Below, piece by piece: positions 1 through 7,386 of a stretch of 34,149 nucleotides of DNA (positions within the stretch are counted from its first letter, which is position 1; each line of letters starts with the position of its first letter). The notes beneath the pieces were generated by a model. It was given only the letters and a program-made list of their open reading frames with translations. It did no database searches and was not told the origin of the DNA. Both the position numbers and the translations under genes were made by a program. Source of the stretch: JAZDMK01 sp043800975 (GTDB taxonomy: Bacteria > Bacteroidota > Bacteroidia > Bacteroidales > JAHJDW01); assembly GCA_043800975.1 (NCBI GenBank), contig JAZDMK010000175.1, positions 1 through 34,149 of the forward strand, written 5' to 3'.

Positions 1-727
1 ATTGATATTCAAATTCTGTATTAATAATCAAATCCAATTCTGCTTCTGTCAAAAATCCTCTGTCTACTTTTCTGAATGAAATCTTATAGCTTGAAAAAGG
101 GTCTTTCTTTATCCAGTTATTGACAAGTGCAATACGAATTATCTTTTTAAGCATTTTAACAAGTTTCATTGTTGTATTGTGTTCACAATTCCGTACACTT
201 TTCAGGAAAAGTACAAATCCACATACAAACTCATGGTCTATCTTGTCAAAATGTACATCAGGTTTTCCAAATCTGTTTTGAAGGTATTGCTTCACTATCC
301 TCAAACATGAATCAAACTCTGTGACTGTTGAAGGGGCATAATCTTTCCCTAATAAAAGTCTGATCTTTTTATTATGATCTTCAAATGCACTAATCAGGGT
401 GATGTTTCCGATGGTTTTTCCTAAATAGACATTTCTGACGGAATGGGCTGTTACTTCCATGTTCTCTGATTTCAGATCAGAAATGATGTTGTTAATTTGA
501 TATGAGGTTTTTTCAATAAACGAGTTTGCATTTTTTGCCTCGCTTGTTGCTCCTTTGGCTCCCCCTTTATCAGCACTCCAAAGCTCAGGTGCAATAGTAA
601 CCCCAATTGCAATTTCGACACTTTGAGAATTAATACTCAATTTTAGGTAAACCGGAGCTTCACCGTTTTTTCTCAGTTTTGTTCTTTTGATGTAAAACAG
701 TTGCTTTACTTTGATTCTTGAATCCAT
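1..727 (-). CDS. Tyrosine recombinase/integrase, partial (C-terminus beyond left edge)
   Basis: The reverse strand is open from an ATG at 727-725 to the first base of the window, giving 242 codons with no stop. The N-terminus (MDSRIKVKQLFYIKR, then KNGEAPVYLKLSINSQ) looks like the arm-type DNA-binding domain of Bacteroidota integrases. Residues about 110-210 look like the helical core-binding (SAM-like) domain, including EHNTTMKLVKMLKKIIRIA. The catalytic domain is just starting at VDRGFLTEAELDLI, so the R-H-R-Y active-site residues lie outside the window and activity cannot be judged. Such enzymes move conjugative transposons, phages and islands by strand exchange at att sites. The gene points away from tdh, so any mobile element probably extends leftwards. 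A domestic recombinase is the alternative. Confidence 0.85.
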   Translation of the reverse strand, partial: MDSRIKVKQLFYIKRTKLRKNGEAPVYLKLSINSQSVEIAIGVTIAPELWSADKGGAKGATSEAKNANSFIEKTSYQINNIISDLKSENMEVTAHSVRNVYLGKTIGNITLISAFEDHNKKIRLLLGKDYAPSTVTEFDSCLRIVKQYLQNRFGKPDVHFDKIDHEFVCGFVLFLKSVRNCEHNTTMKLVKMLKKIIRIALVNNWIKKDPFSSYKISFRKVDRGFLTEAELDLIINTEFEYQ

Positions 728-1029
728 AATTTTTCTTTCTTTAAGTTAGTATAAAAATACTTCACTGAACTCAGGAAAGAAAGTGCAAAGCGTGTTATAT
801 CAATGCAAAGGAACTCCTTACATTTTTCTTGTTTTGTAAAAAGTGTCTGCCAACTGTTTTGCCAATAAACTAATGCTTTTATTAGCATTGGACATCCAAG
901 TCAAAAAAGCTAAAACCATTGCTAATCCTACTGGTTCTTATACGTGCTTTGGCTTGCCAAGTTCATAATCAGTTCCAGCGGCACGAGATATTGGTAAAAA
1001 CAAAAAACCAATAATAATCAAAGTGCCGC

Positions 1030-1049
1030 CCCGAAGGGGTCCCTTCGGG
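1030..1049. repeat. Short perfect palindrome CCCGAAGGG-GT-CCCTTCGGG
   Basis: A 9-nt arm is followed after 2 nt by its exact reverse complement, and an outer GCCG (1025-1028) / CGGC (1057-1060) pair may extend the stem. It resembles the dispersed REP-like palindromes of Bacteroidota intergenic regions. It has no T-tract, so it is not a convincing terminator. Confidence 0.5.
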
Positions 1050-1101
1050 ATAGGTACGGCATATTGAAGAAGGATACAAAAAGGTATCACGCCAGCCAAA
1101 A

Positions 1102-1131
1102 AGAAAGCCACCCCTCGCGGAATGGCTTTCT
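1102..1131 (-). terminator. Probable intrinsic terminator of tdh
   Basis: On the reverse strand AGAAAGCCA and TGGCTTTCT form a perfect 9-bp stem with a 12-nt loop, followed directly by TTTTGG, giving a short U-run. It lies about 40 nt past the tdh stop codon, in the right orientation to end that transcript. Confidence 0.55.
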
Positions 1132-1138
1132 CTTATCA

Positions 1139-1165
1139 CGGTGGCTTCGACAAGCTCAGCCACCG
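1139..1165. repeat. REP-like hairpin carrying GCTTCGACAAGCTCAGCC
   Basis: The arms CGGTGGCT and AGCCACCG form a perfect 8-bp stem around an 11-nt loop, and an alternative inner stem GCTT/AAGC is possible. From general knowledge, the core CTTCGACAAGCTCAG is a high-copy intergenic motif in many unrelated bacterial genomes. It ends 7 nt before the tdh stop codon (reverse strand). Confidence 0.55.
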
Positions 1166-1172
1166 TTCGATT

Positions 1173-2135
1173 TTAAATTTCTCCTTTTTCGTGTTTGATC
1201 TTGATGTTCTTCAGCATATCCTGCGTCATGGCATCAAGGTCGAATGCGGGTTTCCAGCCCCATTCTTCGCGGGCAGCTGTATCATCTACTGCATTGGGCC
1301 ATGAATCAGCAATAGCCTGACGGAAGTCGGGTTTGTATGTCACTTCGAACGAAGGCATATATTTCTTAATGCTGGCAGCCAGTTCGCCTGCACTGAAGCT
1401 CATCGCACCCAAGTTGAAATCACTGTGGTGTTTCAACTTGCTGAAATCAGCCTGCATCAGATCAACCGTTGATTTCAGGCAGTCGGGCATATACATCATC
1501 GGGAGACGTGTATCTTCCTTCACAAAACATTCGTATTTACCATGCTTAATTGCATCAAAATAAATGCCTACTGCATAATCAGTAGTACCGCCACCGGGCA
1601 GTGTTTCGTAGCTGATGATACCGGGATAACGCAGACCGCGAACATCGAGGTTGTATTTTTTTACATAATAATCAGCGAGCAATTCGCCGGCTACTTTGGT
1701 TACGCCATACATGGTTGAAGGATGCAGAACGGTTTCCTGAGGAGCGCATTCCAGCGGAGTTCCGGGGCCGAATACAGCAATAGAACTTGGAATAAGCACC
1801 TGCTTCATGTTCATTTCACGGGCAATTTCCAATACGTTGATCATACCGTTCATATTGATGTCCCATGCAAGCATTGGGTTCTGTTCACCAACTGCAGAAA
1901 GAATAGCAGCCATGTTGACGATTGCGTCCACATTGTATTTCTTGCAAACTTCTTCCATTTTTTTTCGGTCAACAATATCAAAGAACTCGAAGGGTCCCGA
2001 ATCCTTCACCTTGTCGGTGGGAGGCGTTTTACGAGTACTGGCAATTACATTGTCATTGCCCCAAATCCTGCGCAGTTCAAGCGTCAGTTCTGATCCGATC
2101 TGGCCAACGGCACCGATCACTAAGATTTTCTTCAT
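1173..2135 (-). CDS. tdh: NAD-dependent L-threonine 3-dehydrogenase, SDR/epimerase type
   Basis: This 320-residue protein is an extended short-chain dehydrogenase. It has an N-terminal nucleotide-binding loop GAVGQIG (residues 8-14), an acidic FDIVD stretch, SSIAVFG, and the catalytic Y143-x3-K147 (MYGVTK). RYPGIISYETLPGGGTTDYA is a hallmark stretch of the non-zinc bacterial threonine dehydrogenases known from Cytophaga and Flavobacterium. The reaction is L-threonine + NAD+ to 2-amino-3-ketobutyrate, in the cytoplasm. The divergent neighbour kbl encodes the next enzyme, which supports the assignment over a sugar epimerase. The frame stays open 46 codons upstream, but the ATG at 2135 fits the MKKILVIG Rossmann start and sits downstream of a TATCTTTG promoter box at 2178-2171. 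Confidence 0.92.
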   Translation of the reverse strand: MKKILVIGAVGQIGSELTLELRRIWGNDNVIASTRKTPPTDKVKDSGPFEFFDIVDRKKMEEVCKKYNVDAIVNMAAILSAVGEQNPMLAWDINMNGMINVLEIAREMNMKQVLIPSSIAVFGPGTPLECAPQETVLHPSTMYGVTKVAGELLADYYVKKYNLDVRGLRYPGIISYETLPGGGTTDYAVGIYFDAIKHGKYECFVKEDTRLPMMYMPDCLKSTVDLMQADFSKLKHHSDFNLGAMSFSAGELAASIKKYMPSFEVTYKPDFRQAIADSWPNAVDDTAAREEWGWKPAFDLDAMTQDMLKNIKIKHEKGEI

Positions 2136-2170
2136 AATTATGTTTGAATTAATTGGTTTCGAATTACGGG

Positions 2171-2178
2171 CAAAGATA
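2171..2178 (-). promoter_or_regulatory. Bacteroidota -7 box TATCTTTG for tdh
   Basis: An exact TAnnTTTG match on the reverse strand lies 35 nt upstream of the tdh ATG, with TTG about 18 nt further upstream as a possible -33 element. It supports the start at 2135 rather than the longer open frame. Confidence 0.6.
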
Positions 2179-2303
2179 AGTTTTTTTGATTTCAAACAAG
2201 TTTTTTTGAAAAATTTCGATAAGTCGATAAACCCCGCCGACAAAGACATAGCTTTATTTGTTAGAAAAATCACAGAACAGATGCTGCGGAAATTGAATTA
2301 TAC

Positions 2304-2311
2304 TATCTTTG
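2304..2311 (+). promoter_or_regulatory. Bacteroidota -7 box TATCTTTG for kbl
   Basis: An exact TAnnTTTG match lies 29 nt before the kbl ATG. It has the same eight bases as the tdh box on the other strand, so the divergent pair may be transcribed under the same conditions. No clear -33 TTTG was seen. Confidence 0.6.
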
Positions 2312-2340
2312 CTTTCGAATAAAACTCAAAATCCACAAAT

Positions 2341-3606
2341 ATGTACGGCAAAATTAAAGACCATCTGACAAAAGAACTGAACACCATCCGCGAAGCCGGT
2401 TTGTTCAAAAACGAAAGAATTATTGAAAGCGAACAAGGCGCTGAAATTATTGTAAAAGGAAAGAAATGCCTGAACTTTTGCGCTAACAATTACCTTGGCC
2501 TTTCAAGCCATCCCGATCTGATCAAAGCTTCGCACGAAGAAATCGACCGCCGCGGTTACGGTTTATCTTCGGTTCGTTTCATTTGCGGAACACAGGATAT
2601 CCACAAAGAACTTGAGAAAAAAGTTTCTGCATTCCTCGGAATGGAAGACACTATTCTTTTCTCTTCCTGCTTCGATGCAAACGGTGCTGTGTTTGAACCA
2701 CTGCTTGGTGAAGAAGATGCTATCATCAGCGATGCACTGAACCACGCTTCCATCATCGATGGAATCCGTCTTTGCAAAGCACAGCGCTGGGCATATAAAC
2801 ATGCCGACATGCGTGATGTTGAAGAAGAAGATCCTGCTACCGGAAAGATGGCAAAAGGTCTTGAACTTTGCCTCAAAGAAGCACGCGAAAAAGGATGCCG
2901 TTTCATCATGATTGCAACCGACGGTTCATTCAGCATGGACGGTGACATTGCACGCCTGAAAGAAATTTGCGACCTGGCTGATAAATATGATGCAATGGTA
3001 ATGGTTGACGATAGTCACTCAACCGGATTTTTAGGAAAAACAGGACGCGGAACGCACGAATATCGTGGTGTGATGGGTCGTGTAGATATTATCACAACTA
3101 CTTTCGGTAAAGCATTAGGCGGCGCATCGGGCGGTTGCATCAGCGGTCCGAAAGAAATTATTGACTGGATGCGCAACAAAGCACGTCCGTATTTATTCTC
3201 CAATTCTGTTTCTCCTGCTGTTGTTGGTGCAACCATTAAAGTAATGGATCTGCTTACTGCATCCACTGCATTGCGCGACAAGTTGGAAACAAACACAAAA
3301 CTATTCCGCACTAAAATGACGGAAGCCGGTTTTGATATCATTCCCGGAGAACATCCTATTGTTCCGATCATGTTCGGTAAATATCCCGACTGTTCGAAAC
3401 TGGCTGTTGACTTTGCAAACCGCATGCTGGAAGAAGGCATTTATGTAATTGCTTTCTCATTCCCTGTTGTTGCAAAAGGCCGCGATCGTATCCGTGTACA
3501 GATTTCTGCCGGACACAGCACCGAACAAATCGAAAAAGCCATTTGTGCATTTACCAAAGTAGGTAAAGAGCTCGGTATGATCGCAAGCTGCAGCTGCTGC
3601 GGTTAA
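2341..3606 (+). CDS. kbl: Glycine C-acetyltransferase (2-amino-3-ketobutyrate CoA ligase)
   Basis: This PLP enzyme of the alpha-oxoamine synthase family (fold type I aminotransferase) cleaves 2-amino-3-ketobutyrate with CoA to glycine and acetyl-CoA. Family marks in the 421 residues are: CANNYLGLSSHPDL near the N-terminus, GLSSVRFICGTQDIHKELE, DALNHASIIDGIRL, MVDDSHSTGFLG, and the Schiff-base lysine K257 in TTFGKALGGASGG. It is somewhat longer than the roughly 400-residue norm. The extra length is an acidic loop (DVEEEDPATGK) and an odd C-terminal tail ending CSCCG. It is divergent from tdh, forming the two-step threonine-to-glycine pathway. BioF or serine palmitoyltransferase are related alternatives but less likely next to tdh. 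Confidence 0.94.
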   Translation: MYGKIKDHLTKELNTIREAGLFKNERIIESEQGAEIIVKGKKCLNFCANNYLGLSSHPDLIKASHEEIDRRGYGLSSVRFICGTQDIHKELEKKVSAFLGMEDTILFSSCFDANGAVFEPLLGEEDAIISDALNHASIIDGIRLCKAQRWAYKHADMRDVEEEDPATGKMAKGLELCLKEAREKGCRFIMIATDGSFSMDGDIARLKEICDLADKYDAMVMVDDSHSTGFLGKTGRGTHEYRGVMGRVDIITTTFGKALGGASGGCISGPKEIIDWMRNKARPYLFSNSVSPAVVGATIKVMDLLTASTALRDKLETNTKLFRTKMTEAGFDIIPGEHPIVPIMFGKYPDCSKLAVDFANRMLEEGIYVIAFSFPVVAKGRDRIRVQISAGHSTEQIEKAICAFTKVGKELGMIASCSCCG

Positions 3607-3634
3607 TAGAAGTTTACAATAATAAATGAAAAAC

Positions 3635-3669
3635 GCCCTGTTGTCGGAGAGATAACGGGGCTTTTTTTT
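3635..3669 (+). terminator. Intrinsic terminator of kbl
   Basis: GCCCTGTTGTC (3635-3645) pairs with GATAACGGGGC (3651-3661) over 11 positions with two G-U wobbles and a 5-nt loop. Eight T residues (3662-3669) follow. It begins 28 nt after the kbl stop codon. Confidence 0.85.
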
Positions 3670-3782
3670 GGGGTGACAAGTGACGCATTTCCAGTTACGG
3701 GTGAAGAGGAAATTTCAAAAAGACACAAGGCATAAGGCATAAGCAGTGATTAGTTATTAATAATTACGAGTGACAATTATTT

Positions 3783-3822
3783 AACACATAGAAAAGTCAA
3801 CATAGTACCATAGAAAGATATG
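3783..3822. repeat. Degenerate CATAG repeats
   Basis: ACACATAG, ACATAG and CCATAG occur at short intervals in an AT-rich gap. The same ACATAG words, arranged as an inverted repeat, recur at 33025-33109 beside atpB. The rest of the 3670-3996 gap is AT-rich and holds the T9SS gene relic and the deacetylase promoter. Confidence 0.4.
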
Positions 3823-3880
3823 CCTGCAATGGATGCAGGAAGCAACACCATCACATATAAATCATCAAAAAAAATCAGTC
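3820..3880 (-). pseudogene. Relic of a T9SS cargo gene (DDLxVxVLLPA segment)
   Basis: Reading the reverse strand gives FFDDLYVMVLLPASIAGIS. The intact carboxypeptidase nearby has FYFDDLKVQVLLPAGIEEQ at the junction of its ligand-binding-like and sorting domains. The DNA also aligns: 3834-3880 against 5187-5234 share TGCAGGAAGCAA and TAAATCATCAAAA in matching order. Compared with the intact gene, the relic has lost one base in the A/T run and has TGA where the intact gene has GGA, so the frame is broken. No further homology is visible either side. It is probably the remains of a paralogous secreted protein or of a small duplication. A chance match is unlikely because order and spacing are kept over about 47 nt. 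Confidence 0.6.
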
Positions 3881-3942
3881 TAAATATGATAGGTATTTTT
3901 TCTTACGTAAACATCCGTATACTATTTTCTAAAAAAATGATT

Positions 3943-3950
3943 TACATTTG
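3943..3950 (+). promoter_or_regulatory. Bacteroidota -7 box TACATTTG for the deacetylase
   Basis: An exact TAnnTTTG match lies 46 nt before the ATG at 3997. A 12-codon open frame (3957-3995) ends one base before that ATG and could couple translation, but it may be chance. Confidence 0.5.
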
Positions 3951-3996
3951 AATTTTATGAATCGTTCTGTACCTTTTTCAAACTTTAGTTTTTAGA

Positions 3997-4929
3997 ATGA
4001 TTCGTGTTTTTCTTTTTCATAGGGTAAGTGATGTACGCGAATCATTTTGGGATCCGATGGACCCTGCCCTTTTCAAAAAATGCATTCAAAAAATCACAAA
4101 GAAGTATCATACGATTCTTCTTGAAGATTTTATTGCCGACCCTGCTGCGTTTAAAGATTCCAAAAACCTTGCAGCCATTACTTTTGACGATGGGTATAAG
4201 GATAATATTTTAAATGCAGCGCCTATTCTTAAGGAATACAATTGTCCGGCTTCGTTTTATATTACTACCGAATGTATTGAATTGAATAAACCCACATGGA
4301 CACATAAAATTGAATTGCTTTTTCAGGGAACGGTGAAAAGAAAGGCAACCCTGAATGATAAAATGCTGCCTGATGGGCTGAGAAATATTTTCTGGGACTC
4401 CGGATTATTGCGAATGGAAATTGCAAATAAAATGACGGCTTTTCTGATGCGTATTCCGCATGTTGACAGAAGCAGAATCATTAAGCAGCTTATGAAAGAA
4501 TTTAATGATGTTGCCGTTCCTTCATATATGATGAATTGGAATGATCTGAATGAGTTAAAAAACGCAGGTCATTACATCGGCTCTCATGGGGTTACACATT
4601 CAATGCTGGGCGCTATTGAAGATGAACACGAAATTGCCTGGGAACTCAATCTTTCTAAGCAAATTATTTCTGAAAAAACAGGAACCGATCCTATTACGTT
4701 TTGTTATCCGGTTGGAAGTTATGACGAACGCGTTTTAAAGCTGATGAAAGAATCTGGCTATAAAGCAGGCCTGATCGTTAATGCCAAAAATTTTTATTCT
4801 GAAAAAATGTCGTTTTATCAAATTCCCCGTGTTGAGTTATACAACGAAGGCTGGTTAAAAACACGCCTTCGTATCAATGGCGTCATTGAGAAAATTAAAA
4901 CGATAACTAATTATCATGCGTGGGTATAA
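3997..4929 (+). CDS. Polysaccharide deacetylase family protein (NodB homology)
   Basis: The 310-residue protein carries the NodB-fold motifs of carbohydrate esterase family 4. Motif 1 is TFDDGY with D64-D65. Motif 2 is GSHGVTHS with the metal-binding H197-x3-H201. FCYPVGSYD matches motif 3. These metal-dependent enzymes remove N-acetyl (sometimes O-acetyl) groups from cell-surface or secreted polysaccharides. No signal peptide is visible, so it may act in the cytoplasm on sugar-lipid intermediates, as many deacetylases in glycan loci do, yet no glycosyltransferases flank it. An insert of about 85 residues (roughly 105-190) separates motifs 1 and 2. It converges on the M14 peptidase with 11 nt between stop codons and no visible terminator. 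The substrate is unknown. Confidence 0.85.
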   Translation: MIRVFLFHRVSDVRESFWDPMDPALFKKCIQKITKKYHTILLEDFIADPAAFKDSKNLAAITFDDGYKDNILNAAPILKEYNCPASFYITTECIELNKPTWTHKIELLFQGTVKRKATLNDKMLPDGLRNIFWDSGLLRMEIANKMTAFLMRIPHVDRSRIIKQLMKEFNDVAVPSYMMNWNDLNELKNAGHYIGSHGVTHSMLGAIEDEHEIAWELNLSKQIISEKTGTDPITFCYPVGSYDERVLKLMKESGYKAGLIVNAKNFYSEKMSFYQIPRVELYNEGWLKTRLRINGVIEKIKTITNYHAWV

Positions 4930-4940
4930 TCACATGACTT

Positions 4941-7268
4941 TTATTCCTTTACTATTTTCGCTCTCATCACATTCCCTTTTTCATCAATCATCTTGCACAG
5001 ATACATTCCGCTTTCAAGATTCTGCAATGAAATTTTAGTCAGCGATTCGTTCAGTTTTTTATTCAGCACTTCGCGTCCGTTCAAATCATACATATAAAAA
5101 TATCCGCTGCCCGATACGTTGAGTTCGGTGTTAGCCGGATTGGGATAAACATTCATTTCAGTCTGCAATGCCTGTTCTTCAATACCTGCAGGAAGCAATA
5201 CCTGAACTTTTAAATCATCAAAATAAAATCCGTCACCTTCTGTCCAGCTGTCAGAAACCAGTTTATAACGGAATCTTACATTCGAGCCAATATAATCGTT
5301 CAGGTCTATCGATTCCTGCACCCATGTCGCTTGTGTTCCATCGTACAAAGGCTGTCCGGGATCTTGTGAGGCAACACCATCCTTGGTATACTTTCCGCAA
5401 AGAGGCGTCCAGCTTGAGCCGATATTAGTTGAAATTTCGAATTCCACATAATCGTATCCCGCCTCAATATCCCATTTTGCCCAGAACGTAGCTTCTGCAA
5501 CAATAGCATTGGCCAGGCTTATGTTACTTGTCATGGTAAAGGTAGAATTCGCATTTCCATTATACGTGCCCGAAGGAGTATCGGTAATAGAAGAAGGTGC
5601 TGACACAAAAGAAGAGGTTGTCGTTGCCCAACTGCCGGTCCATCCTGTTACGTTATTACAAGTGTTTGAATAAACAATTTGTGGTGTACCATATTTCTTT
5701 TTGATCGTATCCACCCGTGTCGATGTTCCGTTATTCACGCTCAGCAGAAACACAAGTTCATCGCCCGACTGCACGCTGGGTGATAATGTATATGAAATTG
5801 AATCTAGTTGTGTTTGCAGAACAGCAAGACTGCTATATGTTTTTCCGCTTCCGGTTGAAGTAATATTCGCACTGTATCCCGAAACATTGACTGTGTATGT
5901 AGCTGGTGATGCCATTCCGATTCTTTGTATTTCATATTTAAAATATCCGTTCTGATTACTCAGGAATAAGTTGTTTTTATCTTTCGCAACTGCATACTTC
6001 GCAACAAAACGTGCGATGTACATATCGCATGCAATAAAACTTTTGCAGATATCATCAATGCGTGATTCCAGCGGCCAGAAGCCGTCGGCACCGTCTCCGG
6101 ATTCCGGGCTGAAACCAAGAATTTTATTTTTTGTTACCTGCTCACCGTAATACCAGTCCATCGATCCGCCATTTGCCATGTAACCTAAAAGAGCGTTTAC
6201 ATTGCCCTGCGGATATCCGTTTTCAGAAGTTAAGTAATTCGCATACGATCTGAAGGTATTTGAATCCGGTGTCAGTTGATCGATATATCCCCAGGGATAA
6301 AGCAAATAACCGCCATAGCAGTGGTTGTCGATGTTGACCAGAATATCGTGCTGTTCACAAAACCACTTTACTGCCTGTGTTTCCGCTTCTGAGAAACCAG
6401 CTGTACCGCGATACGTATCATCAGCAGGATCAGGAGAAGATCCTATGTCATCATAACCCCACTGGTAGCCATAATTTCTGTTCAGATCTATACCATAGTT
6501 GCCAGAGCCGCTATTTCTTCTGTTTTTACGCCACATACCGCCACCTCCGGGATCGGTAGATTCATTATAAGCATAGCCATCGGGATTTACACAGGGAATA
6601 AAATAAAGCTGTGTATTCTGAAGCAGATATTGAATTTCTGTATTCGTACTATAATTCTCAAGGAGGTACCACATAAAGAAAATCAGCTGCTGCATGCCCA
6701 TGGGTTCGCGTGCATGGGTAAGCGCAAGGTAGAGTGCTTCCGGGTTACCGCTGTTTACATCAGGTGTACTTGAAATACGAACGCTATACAGGGAGCGCCC
6801 GCCAATGGTTGTAATTGTGCTGATGGGTTGCTTCGCAGAAATAAGCGTAGGGTAAGTTGCGCGCATCAAATCAAGCTGGGCAAGCATTTCCGTCAGCGTA
6901 AGATAACCGCCCATGGAACCATGAACAAAATGCGAGGGAATCGTATAGTTCGGCATTGTACTGCCACAGGTAGCTCTCTGCTTTTGCAAAGAAGCTTCCT
7001 TGTTTCTTTCTTTGTAATATTTACTAACATCCGAAATAAGAATCTGCACGTCAAGTCCAGCATTACGCATTTTCGTAATCTGATCGGTCGAAAAATCCCC
7101 GGTAATGGAAACATTTTTCTGAATGATTCCTTCTGCAGGAATACCCAAACTTCCCATGGTTTTCAGACCTTCGGTTCCGGTCAGCACCTTGGCTTTTGAA
7201 TAAACAACATTTTGCGCTGAAACAAGCGTGCACAGCAACATACTGAGAGAAATAAGTAAAGTAAGCAT
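4941..7268 (-). CDS. Secreted M14 zinc carboxypeptidase with T9SS sorting domain
   Basis: This 775-residue precursor starts with a signal peptide (MLTLLISLSMLLCTLVSAQ). The peptidase domain (about 100-400) has H185-x2-E188 in THAREPMG, the substrate-pocket stretch NPDGYAYN...WRKNRR, DLNRNYGYQWG, the third zinc ligand H316 in NIDNHCYGG, and a candidate catalytic E389 in SPESGD. A beta-sandwich region follows, with a late MAM/immune-inhibitor-like stretch (EATFWAKWDIEAGYDYVEF ... FYFDDLKVQVL). The last ~75 residues (YPNPANTELNV ... GMYLCKMIDEKGNVMRAKIVKE) are a type A T9SS sorting domain. It is therefore exported by Sec, then through the outer membrane by T9SS. The frame is open 27 codons upstream, but the signal peptide and a TAAATTTG box at 7290-7283 favour the ATG at 7268. 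Confidence 0.92.
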   Translation of the reverse strand: MLTLLISLSMLLCTLVSAQNVVYSKAKVLTGTEGLKTMGSLGIPAEGIIQKNVSITGDFSTDQITKMRNAGLDVQILISDVSKYYKERNKEASLQKQRATCGSTMPNYTIPSHFVHGSMGGYLTLTEMLAQLDLMRATYPTLISAKQPISTITTIGGRSLYSVRISSTPDVNSGNPEALYLALTHAREPMGMQQLIFFMWYLLENYSTNTEIQYLLQNTQLYFIPCVNPDGYAYNESTDPGGGGMWRKNRRNSGSGNYGIDLNRNYGYQWGYDDIGSSPDPADDTYRGTAGFSEAETQAVKWFCEQHDILVNIDNHCYGGYLLYPWGYIDQLTPDSNTFRSYANYLTSENGYPQGNVNALLGYMANGGSMDWYYGEQVTKNKILGFSPESGDGADGFWPLESRIDDICKSFIACDMYIARFVAKYAVAKDKNNLFLSNQNGYFKYEIQRIGMASPATYTVNVSGYSANITSTGSGKTYSSLAVLQTQLDSISYTLSPSVQSGDELVFLLSVNNGTSTRVDTIKKKYGTPQIVYSNTCNNVTGWTGSWATTTSSFVSAPSSITDTPSGTYNGNANSTFTMTSNISLANAIVAEATFWAKWDIEAGYDYVEFEISTNIGSSWTPLCGKYTKDGVASQDPGQPLYDGTQATWVQESIDLNDYIGSNVRFRYKLVSDSWTEGDGFYFDDLKVQVLLPAGIEEQALQTEMNVYPNPANTELNVSGSGYFYMYDLNGREVLNKKLNESLTKISLQNLESGMYLCKMIDEKGNVMRAKIVKE

Positions 7269-7282
7269 AGTTGATTTTTTTT

Positions 7283-7290
7283 CAAATTTA
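7283..7290 (-). promoter_or_regulatory. Bacteroidota -7 box TAAATTTG for the M14 peptidase
   Basis: An exact TAnnTTTG match on the reverse strand lies 14 nt before the ATG at 7268, which implies a very short leader. It argues against the upstream in-frame ATG at 7349. Confidence 0.5.
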
Positions 7291-7374
7291 CAAATCCTTT
7301 TCAATAATAACATTGGCAATAAGACATTTTTTAAGCCATGAGGTTGCATTCACTAAGATTTCAAAAAAAAACTG

Positions 7375-7382
7375 TAAGTTTG
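7375..7382 (+). promoter_or_regulatory. Candidate -7 box TAAGTTTG before the TlpA gene
   Basis: An exact TAnnTTTG match lies only 4 nt before the ATG at 7387. If it is real, transcription starts at or inside that codon, so translation would be leaderless or begin at the in-frame ATG at 7408. No well-spaced -33 element was seen. Confidence 0.4.
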
Positions 7383-7386
7383 AGGC

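Larger units (their letters stand above)
728..1172. other. Non-coding stretch between integrase and tdh with a hairpin cluster
   Basis: No convincing gene is present here; the short open frames have no recognisable protein character. What it holds is a run of inverted repeats: TATTGGT/ACCAATA (989-995 with 1007-1013), CCCGAAGGG/CCCTTCGGG (1030-1038 with 1041-1049), AGAAAGCCA/TGGCTTTCT (1102-1110 with 1123-1131) and CGGTGGCT/AGCCACCG (1139-1146 with 1158-1165). A weaker one, TAATGC/GCATTG, is at 871-890. The integrase leader and possibly an attachment site fall here, but no duplicated core could be identified. No tRNA or tmRNA was recognised. Confidence 0.5.

Noticed and set aside
706..888. 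60-codon open frame just upstream of the integrase on the same strand
   Set aside because: It overlaps the integrase start in another frame, has no signal, domain or promoter, and looks like chance in AT-rich DNA.
728..1020. Possible tRNA or tmRNA as integrase attachment target
   Set aside because: Both strands were read for acceptor-stem pairing and a T-loop; no cloverleaf or tag-peptide frame could be built.
969..1163. 64-codon reverse-strand open frame
   Set aside because: It spans all four hairpins, including the GACAAGCTCAG repeat, so its residues reflect palindromes rather than a protein.
1722..2322. Plus-strand open frames of 123-171 codons opposite tdh
   Set aside because: They are antisense shadows of a well-identified enzyme gene and have no domain signature.
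3957..3995. 12-codon leader peptide before the deacetylase gene
   Set aside because: It ends one base from the ATG, which is suggestive, but there is no sequence feature (codon runs, attenuator) to support regulation.
4941..4960. Frameshift or truncation at the end of the M14 gene
   Set aside because: The sorting domain ends normally (AKIVKE) at a stop codon, so the gene is complete.
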